Assembly (NCBI GenBank): GCA_951802425.1
Contig: OX637796.1
Location: forward strand, 2,666,001 to 2,730,000
Direction of reading: 5' to 3'
Source of the DNA: Clavaria fumosa
Taxonomy: Eukaryota; Basidiomycota; Agaricomycetes; Agaricales; Clavariaceae
DNA: 64,000 nucleotides
Positions 10,925 through 24,100 of the stretch are shown piece by piece; the stretch's first letter is position 1, and each line of letters opens with the position of its first letter. The translations under genes were made by a program, and so were the position numbers. Below the pieces are notes generated by a model, which saw nothing but the letters and a program-made list of their open reading frames with translations, did no database searches and was not told the DNA's origin.

Positions 10925-12912
10925 TAGGCCACAGGTAGCCTATAATGGGTTGGGGAAGTCAACCAGTGACGGTGATTCGTTGGACGATGAGGGACAGGAA
11001 TGAGGCCTCGTGGCACAACAGAGGATGAGAGCCAAGAACGAGGCAGTTTTATACATGCAGAGAGAGTCGGCAAACGGCGTCCAATCAATTGTTTTTGGAA
11101 AGCTGTCTGTTGGACGTCGGGGAATGACAATGTCGTGTTCAGCTCGAAGACTATTGTATCGCCCAGTCCGAGTCTCGCATGCCAACAAATTGAATGTTTT
11201 GTGCAGAGCGACTGATTAGCGCCTTCAGGGCACACATATGGTGAGGGACCATCGGCTAATTGATGCCTATTTGCGTCGATTTGGCAACCGGGGGTGTTGG
11301 CAAACAATTGAATGCCTCCGTCCCCATGCATGTTGATCAACACCAATTGTGATGGCCCTCCTCTGTTTTTGAGTGATCTATGAATTGTCGTAAATGTCGA
11401 GTCGCCCTTCGTCGTCGGCTACAGTCCACTCACTACCTACTGAGACTCTAATTATATTCTTCATGGAGCCCCCTTAAGGCGGGCAGATGGCTGCCTGTCA
11501 GCGCCAGTGATAGGCAGATCTGGTGTTCCTCCAGACATCAGTGACTTGTCCTTGGCGACAGGTACGAGTTCATCACGCATTTCCCTGCACGTTTACGTAC
11601 CCATTTGCCGAATATGTGCATTTTCAGTGGTGAGGAAAAGTGGTCCTCGCGGTCACCATCGAGTTTGTGTCTTACACCTGACCCGTATTTTTGCACCCCT
11701 TCAGCTTGGAGGCTTTGCCTTGATACAGATTCAATGGGGCTTCTGCACTCCTCGCCATTAAGTGGGGCAGAATAACTTACTAGATACGCACGCTTGACAA
11801 TAAAGTTTATTGATAGGAAGGTTGAAAGCGCTGTCTAGGAACAGGCACGAGCACCAACTATTTCAGATTGCGGACATAACGAAGCCCTTGGAAATTCATA
11901 CTCCATCTCTGGAGAGGTGCCGTACTCATTGACGGCCCATACCTCTAAGTTACAAGGCTTCTACAGGGGTGGAAGTTCAATAGAGTACGGATAGTTGCAG
12001 TTTGTGCCCAGCGAACAAGCTGTAATTCATCGTGACTTATTGAGTACGAGTGCGAGGAAAAGATGGGATGCCTCACCGCCGCCGTGACGGGTGATAACGA
12101 CACCATTCGTATCTCGCCGCGTATTTCTTTCCGAACCTCTCTCCGTATCTACTCAATGCCAGCTCACAGGTCTGCTCTTTGAAGATGGGGGAGGGCAGGG
12201 AGGCCTCCTTGTAGCACAAGGGGACACACGAGGTACTCGGAGCGCGCGTTGTCAGCAAATAGCACAGGCTGGTATTCTGGGTCGATAGACGAGGATGTTG
12301 CCTTTCCTCGATTGGAGGCAACTATACGCAAACGATCTGTCCCAGTAGAGGCAACGTGATGATAAACTCAAACTCCTGGGTCGGGACTCGGCAGACGACA
12401 CTGCAACCTTCAAAGTATAGACTCAAGCCATCCGGCACACAAATTTATCCAACGCAGACGCACTACGAATATGTCGACTTGGTTGCATTTATTTCCACGA
12501 GTGACGACGAGATTCCGCATAAAGAATGGATTTTCGATCGCCCAATTCGCAGAATTACTGAGCTCTCAGCTGTATCAGCGAAAGGCAATTCTTTTTACCC
12601 GAAACTTCGAAAGTAAGAAGGGTTGGCGATGGCGGGCGGAAGGGGGTAGAATAATAGAATTGCACAAACGGCCCGGGAAGGAATGTATTAAGTTACCTTT
12701 GCAAAAAATTCGCTGATTTAAAGAGGTCCGGAAGCGCTCTGAGCGACTTCGCCAGTTGCATTGTATGCCAACGCTTTGCAGCCAGATTTGAGCCAAAGGA
12801 GTAGGCGTGGGTTAATTGTGTCAATTTGGCGACTTTGGCGACACGGACTTTGGTAAACAATCAACTCACCGCCGTCCTAATTAGTCGATAACACCAATCT
12901 GACTGTCGCCTG
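10925..12912. other. Gene-poor spacer of about 2 kb
   Basis: This lies upstream of both the homeodomain gene (-) and SEC3 (+). Reading frames here are short (up to about 140 codons), lack recognisable domains and do not join through plausible introns. No tRNA-like structure or repeat was recognised. It most likely holds two promoters, possibly a degraded gene I cannot recognise. Confidence 0.4.
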
Positions 12913-15900
12913 ATGTCGCATAATGATTCAGACCGTCAGCGAATAATCTCCTCCGTTTTCGACAGGAGAAACGCTACAGGAGGGCTCGAAGAATATTATG
13001 TTGCCCATGTCAAAATATGGGAGGACGCACTCGAAAGCGGTGGACAAAAACCACGTTATATATTGGTCTCGCGTACGTCGGTTGCCTGTTCTCTGTTGGA
13101 TTACGCTGACAGACTAATCACTGCAGAGGCTAGCAATGGATACGGGTTTATACACAAGTCCAAATTGAATGCGAACGGCACGTTTTCTGTTGGGAAGACA
13201 TGGAAGCTTGGGGAGCTGCAAGCAGTGGAAGTTCTTAACGTGCGTAGTCTTATCATTTGCCTAGCGCCCCACTTGAAATAATGCCCGTATCAGCCTTTGT
13301 GTTTCAACATTACTCTAGCCAGAACGTACAAATGGCAGACTGAGGATCCAAGTGATCAATACAATTTCATTGTTGCACTCGTTCGGCTTTTCTACACGGT
13401 CACAGGAGGAAATACGGCTCTGCGCCTTGAGGGCTTGGAATCTGCTGCTAGGTTTGTGGGTAAGTCTAATCCTCTTTGTCCTTCCTATCTTCTTGGTTCT
13501 TCCATCGTATCACTTCGTTGCTTACTTTGTTTTTACTTGCCAAGAAACTTCTAGCCTTCCGTCGAGTACCTCGAGCGTTCGTCAGGCTGGAGCAGAACCC
13601 CCTCGAGCTTCTTCTCCATTTGATCGCGAAGATCGCACCTTCAGTGCACCCCAGACTCGCACCGGTCCACAATCGTCGCCTCCACGCCCTTCCAGCCGTA
13701 CGACAGCACGATCGCAGACTCCGACGCCATCGCCTCCACGGCCCTTACGGACTCTCAATGAACCCCACGTCTCCAACTCATCTTCGATCGCCATTCCGCA
13801 ACCATTATCAGCTTCGCTTTCATGGGCTTCGCGACTTCGGAGAGACCCTAGTGTGTCGAATGCCACCTCGCCGGCTAGTTCACAACCCAGGGCCTCTTCG
13901 CCTCCAAGGTCCCAGAGGCCTTACAACCCCTCACAAGCATCATCAAGGGTAACCTCTACCGCTTCTACACAGTCACGTACGCCCTCGCCCCCAAGATCCA
14001 TGCGTCCTCAAATCGACACAACTTCGACCGCTGCTCTACAACCACGGCGAATTTCCCCCCCTCGGCCATTACGGGTCCGCAATGACCCTGATAATACTAG
14101 CTCCCTACGAGCGCCCTCGCCTCCAAGGGCCCTCAGGCTTGAGGATGAACCTCAAATTGTAGCAAGCATGCAAACACGCCCCCCCTCGGCATTAAGGTCT
14201 CTAAAGCCCAAAATTGATATTCCACTCTCAGCTCCGACCCCAAACGCTGGTTCACAACCGCGATCACCCTCTTCTCCGATATCTTCGAGGCTCCCAAACG
14301 AGACCCGAGACCCAAATCCTGTATCCAAGTCTCTCATATCGCTTTCAAAACCACAAACACTCACATCAAAACCTAAACGATTTGACAAAGATCTTCATGC
14401 AGTCGCTAATCCAGTACCTTCTATAAATCTACCCTCAGATCTTTCATCTCCACCGTCACCACGTCTTTCTATATCCAATGAGGCCAGACGGCGCCTGGCA
14501 CCTGCACCCCTTCCGTCATCTCTTAATGTACCTGCCCTCAATACATATCCTTTATCCGCCGCCTCGGCTTACTCTACCGCCGCCAATCTCAGCGCCTCAA
14601 TCGGACCTTCGAGGAGTCCCTCCCCCGCCCCGTCCAACTCAAGTAATACTCGTAGACCGTATTTGTCCGACCATCAGCGTCGGATCCTGGATCAAGACGC
14701 CCGCATCTCGTTCTTTGACCCAGCGAATCAAGAGGCACTAGAGCAACTCGTCATCAACAAGTCTGGTGAGGGTGTTGAAGAGGAGAGCGCTCTCGTCACC
14801 ATGGCTAGTGTGGAGGAAATGTTAGAAGGATATGAATGGGCCAGTGATGGCGTCATTGATAGGAAGGGCAGAGGCAACACAGGAGGGACTGCGGATCTGA
14901 TCGAGGCCAGGCTTCTCAACGAGCTTATGGCGTTAGAGAAGGTGCTTTGTTGTTGTGAATGCCCACCATCTCTTAATACTGATGCCCACGACCAAGGCAA
15001 ACATCCATTCATTCTTAGTATCCGACAATCGCGTAGCGCTGGTGTGCAAATATCTTGATGAAGCCATCGCCGAGCTGGATACCATGGATAATTTGGTCTC
15101 CTCATACAAAATCCACCTAAATGTTAGTTTTATTTTGAAAGTCATGCCCTCCAACTCACGAGTCGCTACTCTTTGCTGGTAACAGGCCGTCGACGATGAC
15201 ATCTCGTACATCCAGTCGCAGAATCGTGGTCTCCAGGTTCAGACACAGAACCAAAAAGCTCTATTGAATGAGATCGAGAAGCTTCTTGTGAGCGTTGAAG
15301 TAGTACCGAGAACTGAAAATGCTAACAGTCTTGTAGCAAACGGTGCATGTGGACAGAGAAGCGCTGCTGATGCTCACTCAAGAATCCCTCGAGAAAACCG
15401 GAAGCATACAGAGGCTCGAAGACGCGGCGGCGGACCTTTACAAAGCTCTTCAAGCTGGAAGAGATACTGGTCAGACCAATGAGACGAAAGCTCTTTGTCT
15501 GCTCGCTCACAATCCCTTATACAGATATGGCCGCGACGATGGCACGACTTGACGAGTACAGGACGCATAATGCCCAATTCTGCAAGAGGCTATTCGATTT
15601 CCTGTCGATCATGTTCACTGCACAGGTTTGTGTTGATGTTCTCGGTCCTCATCGAATTACTCACTGTCATACATAGTCAAAATTGCTTGTAGGAGAAGGA
15701 GAAGGCATCATCAAGACCGGCAGCGCCGGTCAAGTGACCGCCCTACCACACCAAGAAATGGAGGCTTACTTGGGACGCTATTCGGGTCTGATGCTTTATT
15801 TAAAGGAGATGGACGAAAGTGCATATGCCAAGATTTGCGCTGTAGGTTTCTGGATTGTCGGTCTTCGGTTGAGCATTCTCTCCTGATCGTTCGTCTTTTA

Positions 15901-17697
15901 GTCATATTTCTCCGCAGCAAATGATCTGCACAGCAAACAGATAAACGCTCTTTGTGTTGCTTATTCAGGTTTAGTTAAAAGGGCATCGGATGAGCAGCAG
16001 GAACAAAGTAGGCGGCTCTCTTTGTTTGTTTTCGAAAAGCACGGTTGAAAAACATATGGTAGATTTTTCGGGTCTGCCAGTCGTCTCTCCCTCCCGATCA
16101 GCGTCTACATTACGCCGAGCGGGAACCTTGATAAAGTCGCCAATAGAATCTCGCAAAGAGCGCGAGAAGCCATCCTACGACGGTATTTTCCGTGTCTCAG
16201 AGGTATGCTTCCGCGAATTCAATACCCCCAAGAAATCTCAGCGAAGAGTTACAGGCATTCAGCTTCATTCTCGAGCAAATTGTCTCGTTGATTCGTCGTG
16301 AAGATGAGTTCATCACGCACTTCCTACACATCCATGACACTGCATACACATTTGCGGACCACATGTGTCTTGAGAGCTATTTTCGTCGTCAAGCTGCACG
16401 GAGCGCCGTCCTTAGCCCGTCGACCGTCAAACTTGTGCGAGGATCCATGGAACTTATCTTCGGATTCCTGCCAACAGATTTGAAGACGTGGCTTGACACT
16501 GCGATCGCCAAGGATCGAATGTACGTGTCTTTCACTTGTTGAGTTTGGGCGAAGACAGACTCATCGGTCGTAATCCTCAGGGAACTAATCGGAGTCATCG
16601 TAGCACTCGAGCGCTTCCTTTTTGATGCAGAAGACCGGGGCAATGCGTTTTTGCACGCTTTATTAGACAAGCAGCACCAGCGCCTCAAGGGGCTGTTCGA
16701 GCGACATGTGGTAAGCCATCCTCTCCTCGCGAAGCCCCCATCGCTCCGCAACCCAGATTAACGATGTCTGCCTATTCCTAGACCAGTCAAATTAATGACG
16801 TGGAGCAGACGAAATTCAGGAGTAAGAAGCGACAAGGCGTCGCGCATTTCATTAAGCATTTTCCAGTCTACATGACCCGCGTCGAGCACCAGCTCATCGG
16901 GGCAGAGGGCTTAGAGATCCGGGTGAATGTCGACAGCGCCTATGAGCGGATCGTGCATACGATGTTCGAGTCGCTTAAGCATATGGCGAAGATGGACGGA
17001 GAAGGGGAGGATAAAGGACAATTGAATTACCACGTCATTCTGATCGGTGAGTCAAAAAAAATTCTGTGCCCGAGGCTCTTTCCTTATGTCCCGGACTTGC
17101 TATCATTCGCAGAGAACATGCACTATTTTGTTGCCGAGATGACGCATATGGAGATGGGATCTGTTGCTGGCTTCCTTCAAAGCGCGCAGGTCATCTACGA
17201 GGAAAACTTGACCGCTTACGTCAAGCTCCTGGTGCGACGGCCATTTTCGAAGATCATCGTAAGCACAACTGTATCATGGATGATCACAGCTCCCGTTGAA
17301 TTGGGGAATGGTTACGCAGGAGTTTTTCGATGGTGTTGACCGCTTGCTGAAGACGACAGCTCCAAGCGAGGTCACGGGGCACAGCAGCTATGGCAAGACG
17401 GCGCTAAAGAAGGTCGTCAAAGACTTCAACGCCAAGGACGTGCGCAAGTACGTCGATACGCTCTTCAAGCGCGTCGAAAAGCACTTCAACGAGGCGTCCG
17501 AGAAAGTTACGACGGACGACGCTGGGGGCATCGCACCCGGGACTGTCGTCGCGGGCGTGTGGAAGGCATGCGAAGAGGAACTGGTGCGGACGACGGATCT
17601 TTTCAGCAAGCGGATTGCGCAATGCTATGCGGATAGCGGGGTGTCCCTCGAGTACACCGTGCAGGATGTGGAAGCGGCGTTCCGCCGTCACAGATAA
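12913..17697 (+). CDS. SEC3: Exocyst complex component Sec3
   Basis: The first exons encode a Sec3-type PH-like domain: YYVAHVKIWED, then after splicing at about 13070-13128 NGYGFIHKSKLNANGTFSVG, and later FNITLARTYKWQTEDPSDQY. This domain binds PI(4,5)P2 and Rho GTPases and marks exocytosis sites. A Ser/Pro-rich linker (about 13555-14640) contains degenerate repeats built around SPPRxLR. The exocyst core follows: RISFFDPANQEALEQLV, VSDNRVALVCKYLDEAIAEL, then coiled coil (VDDDISYIQSQNRGLQVQTQ), and a C-terminal helical bundle ending SLEYTVQDVEAAFRRHR. About a dozen short introns are implied, and the protein is roughly 1350-1400 aa. The start at 12913 is the first ATG of the PH-domain frame. 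The exocyst tethers secretory vesicles to the plasma membrane. Confidence 0.9.
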
Positions 17698-17915
17698 CCT
17701 GGTGACACTTACCGCCAGTGCTCAATAAGGCAGGCCATCCCCTTCCAGCGCTCCCCGTGAGCAAGATGTACTTTTTCTAGCGTACAATGTGGAGATATAG
17801 AGACAGATCAATAGGCAGGCCTACAGCAATTCATAAACTGACACAACAACCGTACAGTAAATTCCCTCCCGCCAAGAGTGATCGACAGATATATATCTCA
17901 GGGAAGAGCCCCCAT

Positions 17916-18765
17916 TTAGTTGGTCGCCTGGCCAGAGGGTGGCACATGAGTTGCACCGGGCTGATTGCTGGTACCGACAGCCGGGGTGGCAGTGACATCT
18001 CTACCCTGCTGTGCGCCACCTCCCAAAAGGGAAGAGCCATAAGTCTTCCACAGGTTTGTCACCATATCGAGAGAGGCACCAAAACGGCCCCCTTGCTGCG
18101 GTTGCTGGTGTTGTCGCCCAGCGGCATCAGTCTCCCCGCTGTGTTGACGAGCATTGGCGGCCTTGTGAAAGGAGTCGATGACGAACTCGACAAGCTTTGT
18201 GAGGCGGGCTTGGGCGAAGTGGAAGACGCCGAGGTGTAGATTGACGATTCCCGCCTCGAGTTCAGCCTCGTTCTGGACGAAGAAGGGATAGACGTGCGTG
18301 TTGTAGACGTAAGTCGAGCCCTGCATGGAATAGACGATTCGTGTTTCAGTTGAGCATGCCCCTGTAACTCCATTGGAAGGTGCGAACCTCTGTCTGAGGA
18401 AGTGAAAGATAGAGGAAGAACAAAGTTTTAACTTCGTGATAGAATGGGAACCTAACAGACGGAAGAGTCAGTCTGTATTCTGAGTGTAATTGAGTAACCG
18501 AAACCGACCAAGAAATGAATGGCCCCGCAACGTACTCCACGGCGACGAAGGCTCCGACGACCACCCAATACTTTACCCATCGCTCCAACTGCGAGCTAGA
18601 GACCCCGCCGCTTGACAAGGCCTTGAAGGTGTAGAACGAAGGTAGAAGAAAAGCGAACCAAGCGCTACGGAATCGAGCATCAAAGGAGGCGACGTGTCAG
18701 TTAGTCCAGGGTACGAGTGACGATGGCACCAACGTGAGCAGCTGAAACAAAAGCCACATGAACAT
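17916..18765 (-). CDS. Yop1/REEP (TB2/DP1/HVA22) ER-shaping protein
   Basis: Exons read from ATG 18765 (MFMWLLFQLLT), then AWFAFLLPSFYTFKALSS, then ERWVKYWVVVGAFVAVEYVA, then FPFYHEVKTLFFLYLSLPQTE, then GSTYVYNTHVYPFFVQNEAE. The last exon ends at 17916 in a Gln/Gly-rich tail. These hydrophobic hairpins and the central WxxYW element are diagnostic of the TB2/DP1/HVA22 domain. The domain inserts in the cytosolic leaflet of the ER membrane and stabilises tubules. The C-terminal extension after the amphipathic helix (FAQARLTKLVEFVIDSF) is low complexity. The gene converges on SEC3 with 218 bp between stops. Confidence 0.85.
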
Positions 18766-21196
18766 ATTCTCTTTCTTTTTTAGCGATGTATGGATGGTCG
18801 CGTGTGTGTGATTAGATAGGAAATATGGTGCTTTCGTCGTCGTTGTGAATGTTCGCAGTCACTGCGCCGCACAAGAGATCACGCGACCAAAATTGCATTT
18901 CAGTTGTGTAGGTGGTAGCAATGCATGGGCATTGGGATCGGATAGCTCTCCCTTTTTCTTCTTCTATCCTTTAACGAGCAGCCATATACTCGGCCGAAGA
19001 TGCCTCTTTGGTATATTATCTGCGCAGCCTAACATGTGTCCCTTTGCTTGAGCGCATGGTGCAGCCGCAATTGTCGCATCGGCCTTGGTCAGCTGCATCA
19101 CGGCATGCTCCACGGTATCCTCGTGCTCATCCCCATAGCTCAGCGCGCGACCAATTGAAAACTTGTACCGACCAGTACAGTAACGTACAAAACACTCATC
19201 TTGCCTTTTTCTTTCCGTCACCGTCACCTGAACACACGCCACCCAAGGCGTGGCGGCGTGAGCGGCGATCCGTGAGAAAACTGAGTACTACACCCCCTCG
19301 AAATCCTTTTATGGTCTCAGAAATGGAAGCAATTTTGCCAGTACGGTTTATGGGTCCTTTTCAGTTTTCCGCGAGAGTTGCCTTTGTCCCTGCAATAACC
19401 CCATACCGGCACAGTGCCTTCTTGTGCAGCTTCGGTTCTTGACATCTCGATCTCTGGGCGTATTTACTGTACAGCTTTCACGTATGCGCGGGAGGTCATT
19501 CAAAGCATTTGGTCCGAACGATTTACGCGGAGAACACTAGTGCCCCTTTCCGGAAACGTGGGTACGAAAGAGGATTCAATTTTATCATCGTCTCGCTCCT
19601 GGTCATCAGCGGGGAAAGCGTCTACGTTGAGCCATGCCGTGAACCACATCCCATTTCGCAGTTACCGGTTTTAGCGGGGCCAAACTTTGATCATGGGATC
19701 CGCGTGGTGTCGAGTTGACGTTGACAAGTTACACGTTCCCATGCGAAATAGGGATCATCATCAGGTGGAACGAAGAGGGGAAACTCTTTGAAGAATAGGC
19801 GCTGAGAGCGAAACTCCATCAAAAGCAGGGGACCCAACTGAGCAGGTGAGAGACGAGTGGCGGCATTAGAACCCTGGAGGCAAACGATCGCCACAAGCGA
19901 GGGGGCAAAAGTATGCAAGTATGCTGTACTTCGTCATTGCGTCGAAAGTGCTGGGGTGACTTCGGCTCTTTGACGTTGAGTGTTAAGTTACGGCATATTG
20001 TGAGAGCAGTGACCCCACTAAACTCAATATGCACATGGAAGACGAGGAAAGCGGTCTTTTTCCCTGGATTAAGGGACGCAGAGAGAACGACGAAAAGCTG
20101 AACGTTGAACGCGTGTCCAATGTCCCCATCGAGACGGCTTGGGTTCGGATGTTAATCAGAATAGAGTAGACGCTTCAGCGGATGCCCATACGGCTCTGTC
20201 CGCTTCTTCGTGAATGCCGCCGGATCAGGAGTGAAAGGTGAGCGGAAAAGAAAAGAGAAAAGAGAAAAGAGGAGCTCAGCTGACCCGCCACAAGAGCAAA
20301 TGCGCGTCATCTATTGCAAAAGTGGGAGGGAACTTTCCGTCCAGCGCAATGTCGTAAGATCCGCCCTTTCGGTAATAACAGAGTGGCAAGCGCGTACCTA
20401 GCTTGGCTAAAAGGGAAGAGAAGATGAGAAAAAAGTCTCAAGATCTGGAAAAGGCTGATGATGAGAGAAGGACTCTCTTGCAATTGTCACGTTGACTTTC
20501 CGCACCCTTGATTGGAATTGCTCGCAGGACCGCTCGACAAACTGAGCAGATGATGACTCCAGATGGTCACCCGATGAAAGCCTGGGCGTTCTGGGGTGGT
20601 TGGTTCAGGTTCGACTCTGTGTGATAGGTACAATGATGGCTGACAGATGGCTGTATAGTGTAATGATATATAGACATCACATACCCAATATTACAGGTCT
20701 CCTTCTTGCCCACATTTTATCCGTACTATGGAGATGGTACACGAGCGGCGGACGACGAGCGTCCACCTTGGGCCAGGGTGTTCAAGAGAGACAGACCGGG
20801 ATGTACAGTGAAAAACAGGTGATTCCTGTGTTAGATTATATATTTTTGGCCTGTATTTCCTTCCGGTCGATGTCAAATTAGAGTCCAGATCAATTTCTTT
20901 TCACCCGAGCGCAGTTGCAAAGGTAAAATGCGTGTGCGGCGGAGGAGGGGTTGGGGGGGGGAGCATAAAAAGGGCAATTATTGAAATGGAAATTGAGTGG
21001 ATGTGCGTGTGTGGGTCAGTCAGCTAATACTTGACGGCTTACCAGAAAAAAGGGAAACGGGGCTCAAACCCAGCTACGTTTCAACTCCTCCCTCCTCCAC
21101 ATCCGACTCGTTCGTCAGACCGCCGTCCGTTCGCTTATCTCGTCTCGGAACTGTAGTTGGCTTCCTCTCTTACATCTCTCCCACCCTCCCCCAGCC
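18766..21196. other. Gene-poor spacer of 2.4 kb between divergent genes
   Basis: This is the upstream region of REEP (-) and the Zn2Cys6 factor (+). Short frames lack domains and do not join. Noted elements are the 10-mer GATCACGCGA (18877-18886), a purine-rich AAAAG repeat tract near 20240-20272, and a G-rich run near 20940-20963. Long upstream regions are common for regulatory genes. No RNA gene was recognised. Confidence 0.45.
18877..18886 (+). promoter_or_regulatory. Recurrent promoter 10-mer GATCACGCGA upstream of REEP
   Basis: This exact 10-mer lies 112 bp upstream of the REEP ATG. The same sequence occurs at 43427-43436 (upstream of EMC4) and 51537-51546 (between SF3A2 and RRP5). A binding factor is not known; a regulatory role is inferred from recurrence and position. 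Confidence 0.4.
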
Positions 21197-24100
21197 ATGG
21201 ACATCGTCCCCGCTGCAAATGGTGTAAAGAAAATGGAAGACACTTCAGACGGCCTCAAGGCTGCAAAGCAGGTCGTAAGGACCCTCAATCGTGTGCCTCG
21301 TACGTCCCTGTCTTGTCCCGTCTTCTCGTGGCGATTCCAACGCGTTCGTTGACCGACCCGATCATCCCGGGCCTAAAGGCGCTTGTGTGCGTTCTCTCTC
21401 TCTATCCCCAATCACTGTACAGCAATGGCGATTGACCTCCCTTTGACCCTCCAGAATGCCTGTAGGAGGCAGAAAATGAGGTGCGAGGGCGCGGATAATC
21501 CGCCGTGCAGACGCTGTCGCACTGGTGGCCTCGAGTGTCTGTTTGAGAAACCATCCAGAGAGGCGACTCTCACTGGCGAAGCTGGGCTAGAGTGGGCTTT
21601 CTCCCATTGCAGCTGTTCCGTTTCCTCCTGAACCAGACTCTCCGTTGTAGGCGTATCAGGAATTTAGAAAATCACGTAGCGGAAATTCGCATCACCCAGG
21701 ACAACATGCAAAGCACCTTGCAAGACATCGCGTCCATGTTAAGGAACCGTGGTCCTCGTTCTCCTTCTACTTTCCCTCCTCCTTTGCATCATCCCTCACC
21801 CGGCATCCGATCGATTGCTTCTCCTTCCATGTCTTCCACCCCTCCAGGGGTTCAGCACCCTGGCGAGGGGGGTCAGAATTCAAGCTCAGGAGGTTCGGAT
21901 CCAAGTTCTTTCTCTCAGGGCTCCCTCACGCCTATGATGGCACCCTCAGTTATCCGACACCGCGATTCCGTCTCCTCTACCTATCGCCCCATAGCCCCCA
22001 ATCAAGCTGCTGGTCAGTTCAGCCAGCCCGGCTCATATGGCAACTACCCCGCCTCGACGTCCGGCTACAATTCTTCGTCTTCCAATGTTCAAACGATGTC
22101 CTTGCCCCCGATTTCCAGCATCGGGACATTTGTTCCCCATCCAAATACCGCGCCGCCGCCGTCCACGAGATACCCGCCCTCGCCTAACGACAACCTTCCG
22201 AATCAGTCACCGTCGAGACATCCCGAGTTACCCTCCCCCTCGAGCTCCAAGCGCACCGCGCCGACGGGCACCTCCAGTTCGTACTCCACTGATGGTGACG
22301 GGGATGAGGAAGACGGCGGCCTCCCCGCGCGAGGCCTCGTCGAGCCGTTAGGGGTTCTCATAGACTTGGCGCACGTGGCGAGCGAGCGCGCACGTAATGT
22401 AAGTCCCTCCTCGTTGACGCTTGAACTTGTCTCTGTCTCCTTTCATTCTCAATGTCGATTTTTTAATATTTTGCATGTCGTACATTTTTCTTTGCTCATC
22501 TTCAGGAGTACGGCGATTCGATCGACCGACCCCGGTCTGCCGTCTCCGAAAGGCGCTCGAGGTCTGCTAAGAGGAGGAAGAAAAGCCATATCCCCGGTCG
22601 TACTCTAAACTTTCCAGACGGTGAGTTGTCCGCCGTGTCATCCGGCATTGCTGTAGGCATAATATTGTTTCGCCTGAAAACAAGCCATTGCACGAAATAT
22701 CATTTCAGAGAACGAAGCACATGAACTATTTCAGATGTAAGTGATCTCTGAAGCCCTTTATATGTGGTGGCTTAGTTCCCAGCTCAGTTTCTATCGTGGC
22801 TGCTCCACTTTCCTCCCTGTTTTTGACGCTAAAGCGGACACCCTGGAGTCTCTGCGGTTGCGATCTCCATTCGCTGTCGACTGCATCTGCATGGTGGCTG
22901 CGCGTGTGAGAGACGGTGGCGGTCCGTTGTTCTGCCTTTAACAAATTGCTGCTTGATTAATAAATCGGAAATAGGAGGACCCAGTGAAACATATTCCAAG
23001 TTATTGGAGCAAGTCCAAGGCATTTCTTCCACGACCCTTTTTAAGCCCGTCTGTCAACATGAATCGGTGCAGGCAATGCGTACGACCCTTTTAATCCGCA
23101 ATTAAGAGTAGCTAATTTACTTTTCTCAGTCATGGTCTCCGGTTGGTCAACTAACGGCTGGCTTAGCGGCGGCCACAGTGTTCGAATGGCAATGGAACTA
23201 TGTGAGTTCTACGCATGTTATATCGTTATCTTTTCAGGACCTCTTAAACGTTGTCGATCTGCTCAGTCATGCACCAAGCCTGGCCAAAACTTTCGAAGCG
23301 TATGAAGCGACTGAAACCCTCCGATCTCACCACCAAGGAAGACCAAGAGCTGACTACCGCGGCGCGGATTTGGTTCTGTCTGTACCTGTTTGAACACCAG
23401 TACGTATCATGATGTCTCGCGTCTATAAAGTTTTTCAGGTGCTGAACAACGGGCCGGCCTGCAGAATGTCGTACGGCACTGGGCGGCCTGCCGTCCTCAA
23501 GGAAGACGAAAGCATATCCCATTGCCGCTTCTTCTTGCAACACCCTCTTTCCGTCGAAGATGACATGCGCCTCGTGTCCACTGTGGAGCTCATGGCTATC
23601 CGCGAGAGGATCCAGAACAAGCTCGCGCCGTACGACGGACCTGTCGACGATCACACCCTGCGTGTCCTGCAGCAAGGTGCGGATGATTTCCAGAATTGGT
23701 ACGATGGCTGGGACGCGATATTTGCGAGCAAGTTCGACAGTGCTGGTGAGACGCTCGCTTGGCTCACCAGTCTTCGCTGACATCGGGGATGGCTAGACTT
23801 CTATCGGCAAAGCCTCAAAATACAGCAGGTTCACGCGGAGCTCTTCCACAATGCGACAGCTCTAAGAGGCATTAACGGACCGCATGACGTTCAGCAAATG
23901 CCTGATGCACAGCGGACAATCGCTTTGAAATCAATACATATTGCCAAATTGGGACTACATCTCACGGTCAATTCTCCGTCGTACAGAGAAGGGATGAAAT
24001 ACGGTGCGACCCCAGATTGGCATTACCATTGATACACCCTAACAATTTTTTTTGTATTGCGTCCTTTGCCATACGACTGGCTTGCTCTCGCCGACACAGC

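Noticed and set aside
12073..12321. 82-codon minus-strand ORF in the 10.9-12.9 kb spacer
   Set aside because: No domain, no plausible exon partners and no compositional sign of coding.
20550..20630. Possible tRNA because of GGTTCGACTCT near 20608
   Set aside because: It resembles a B box, but no matching A box, acceptor stem or anticodon arm could be folded around it.
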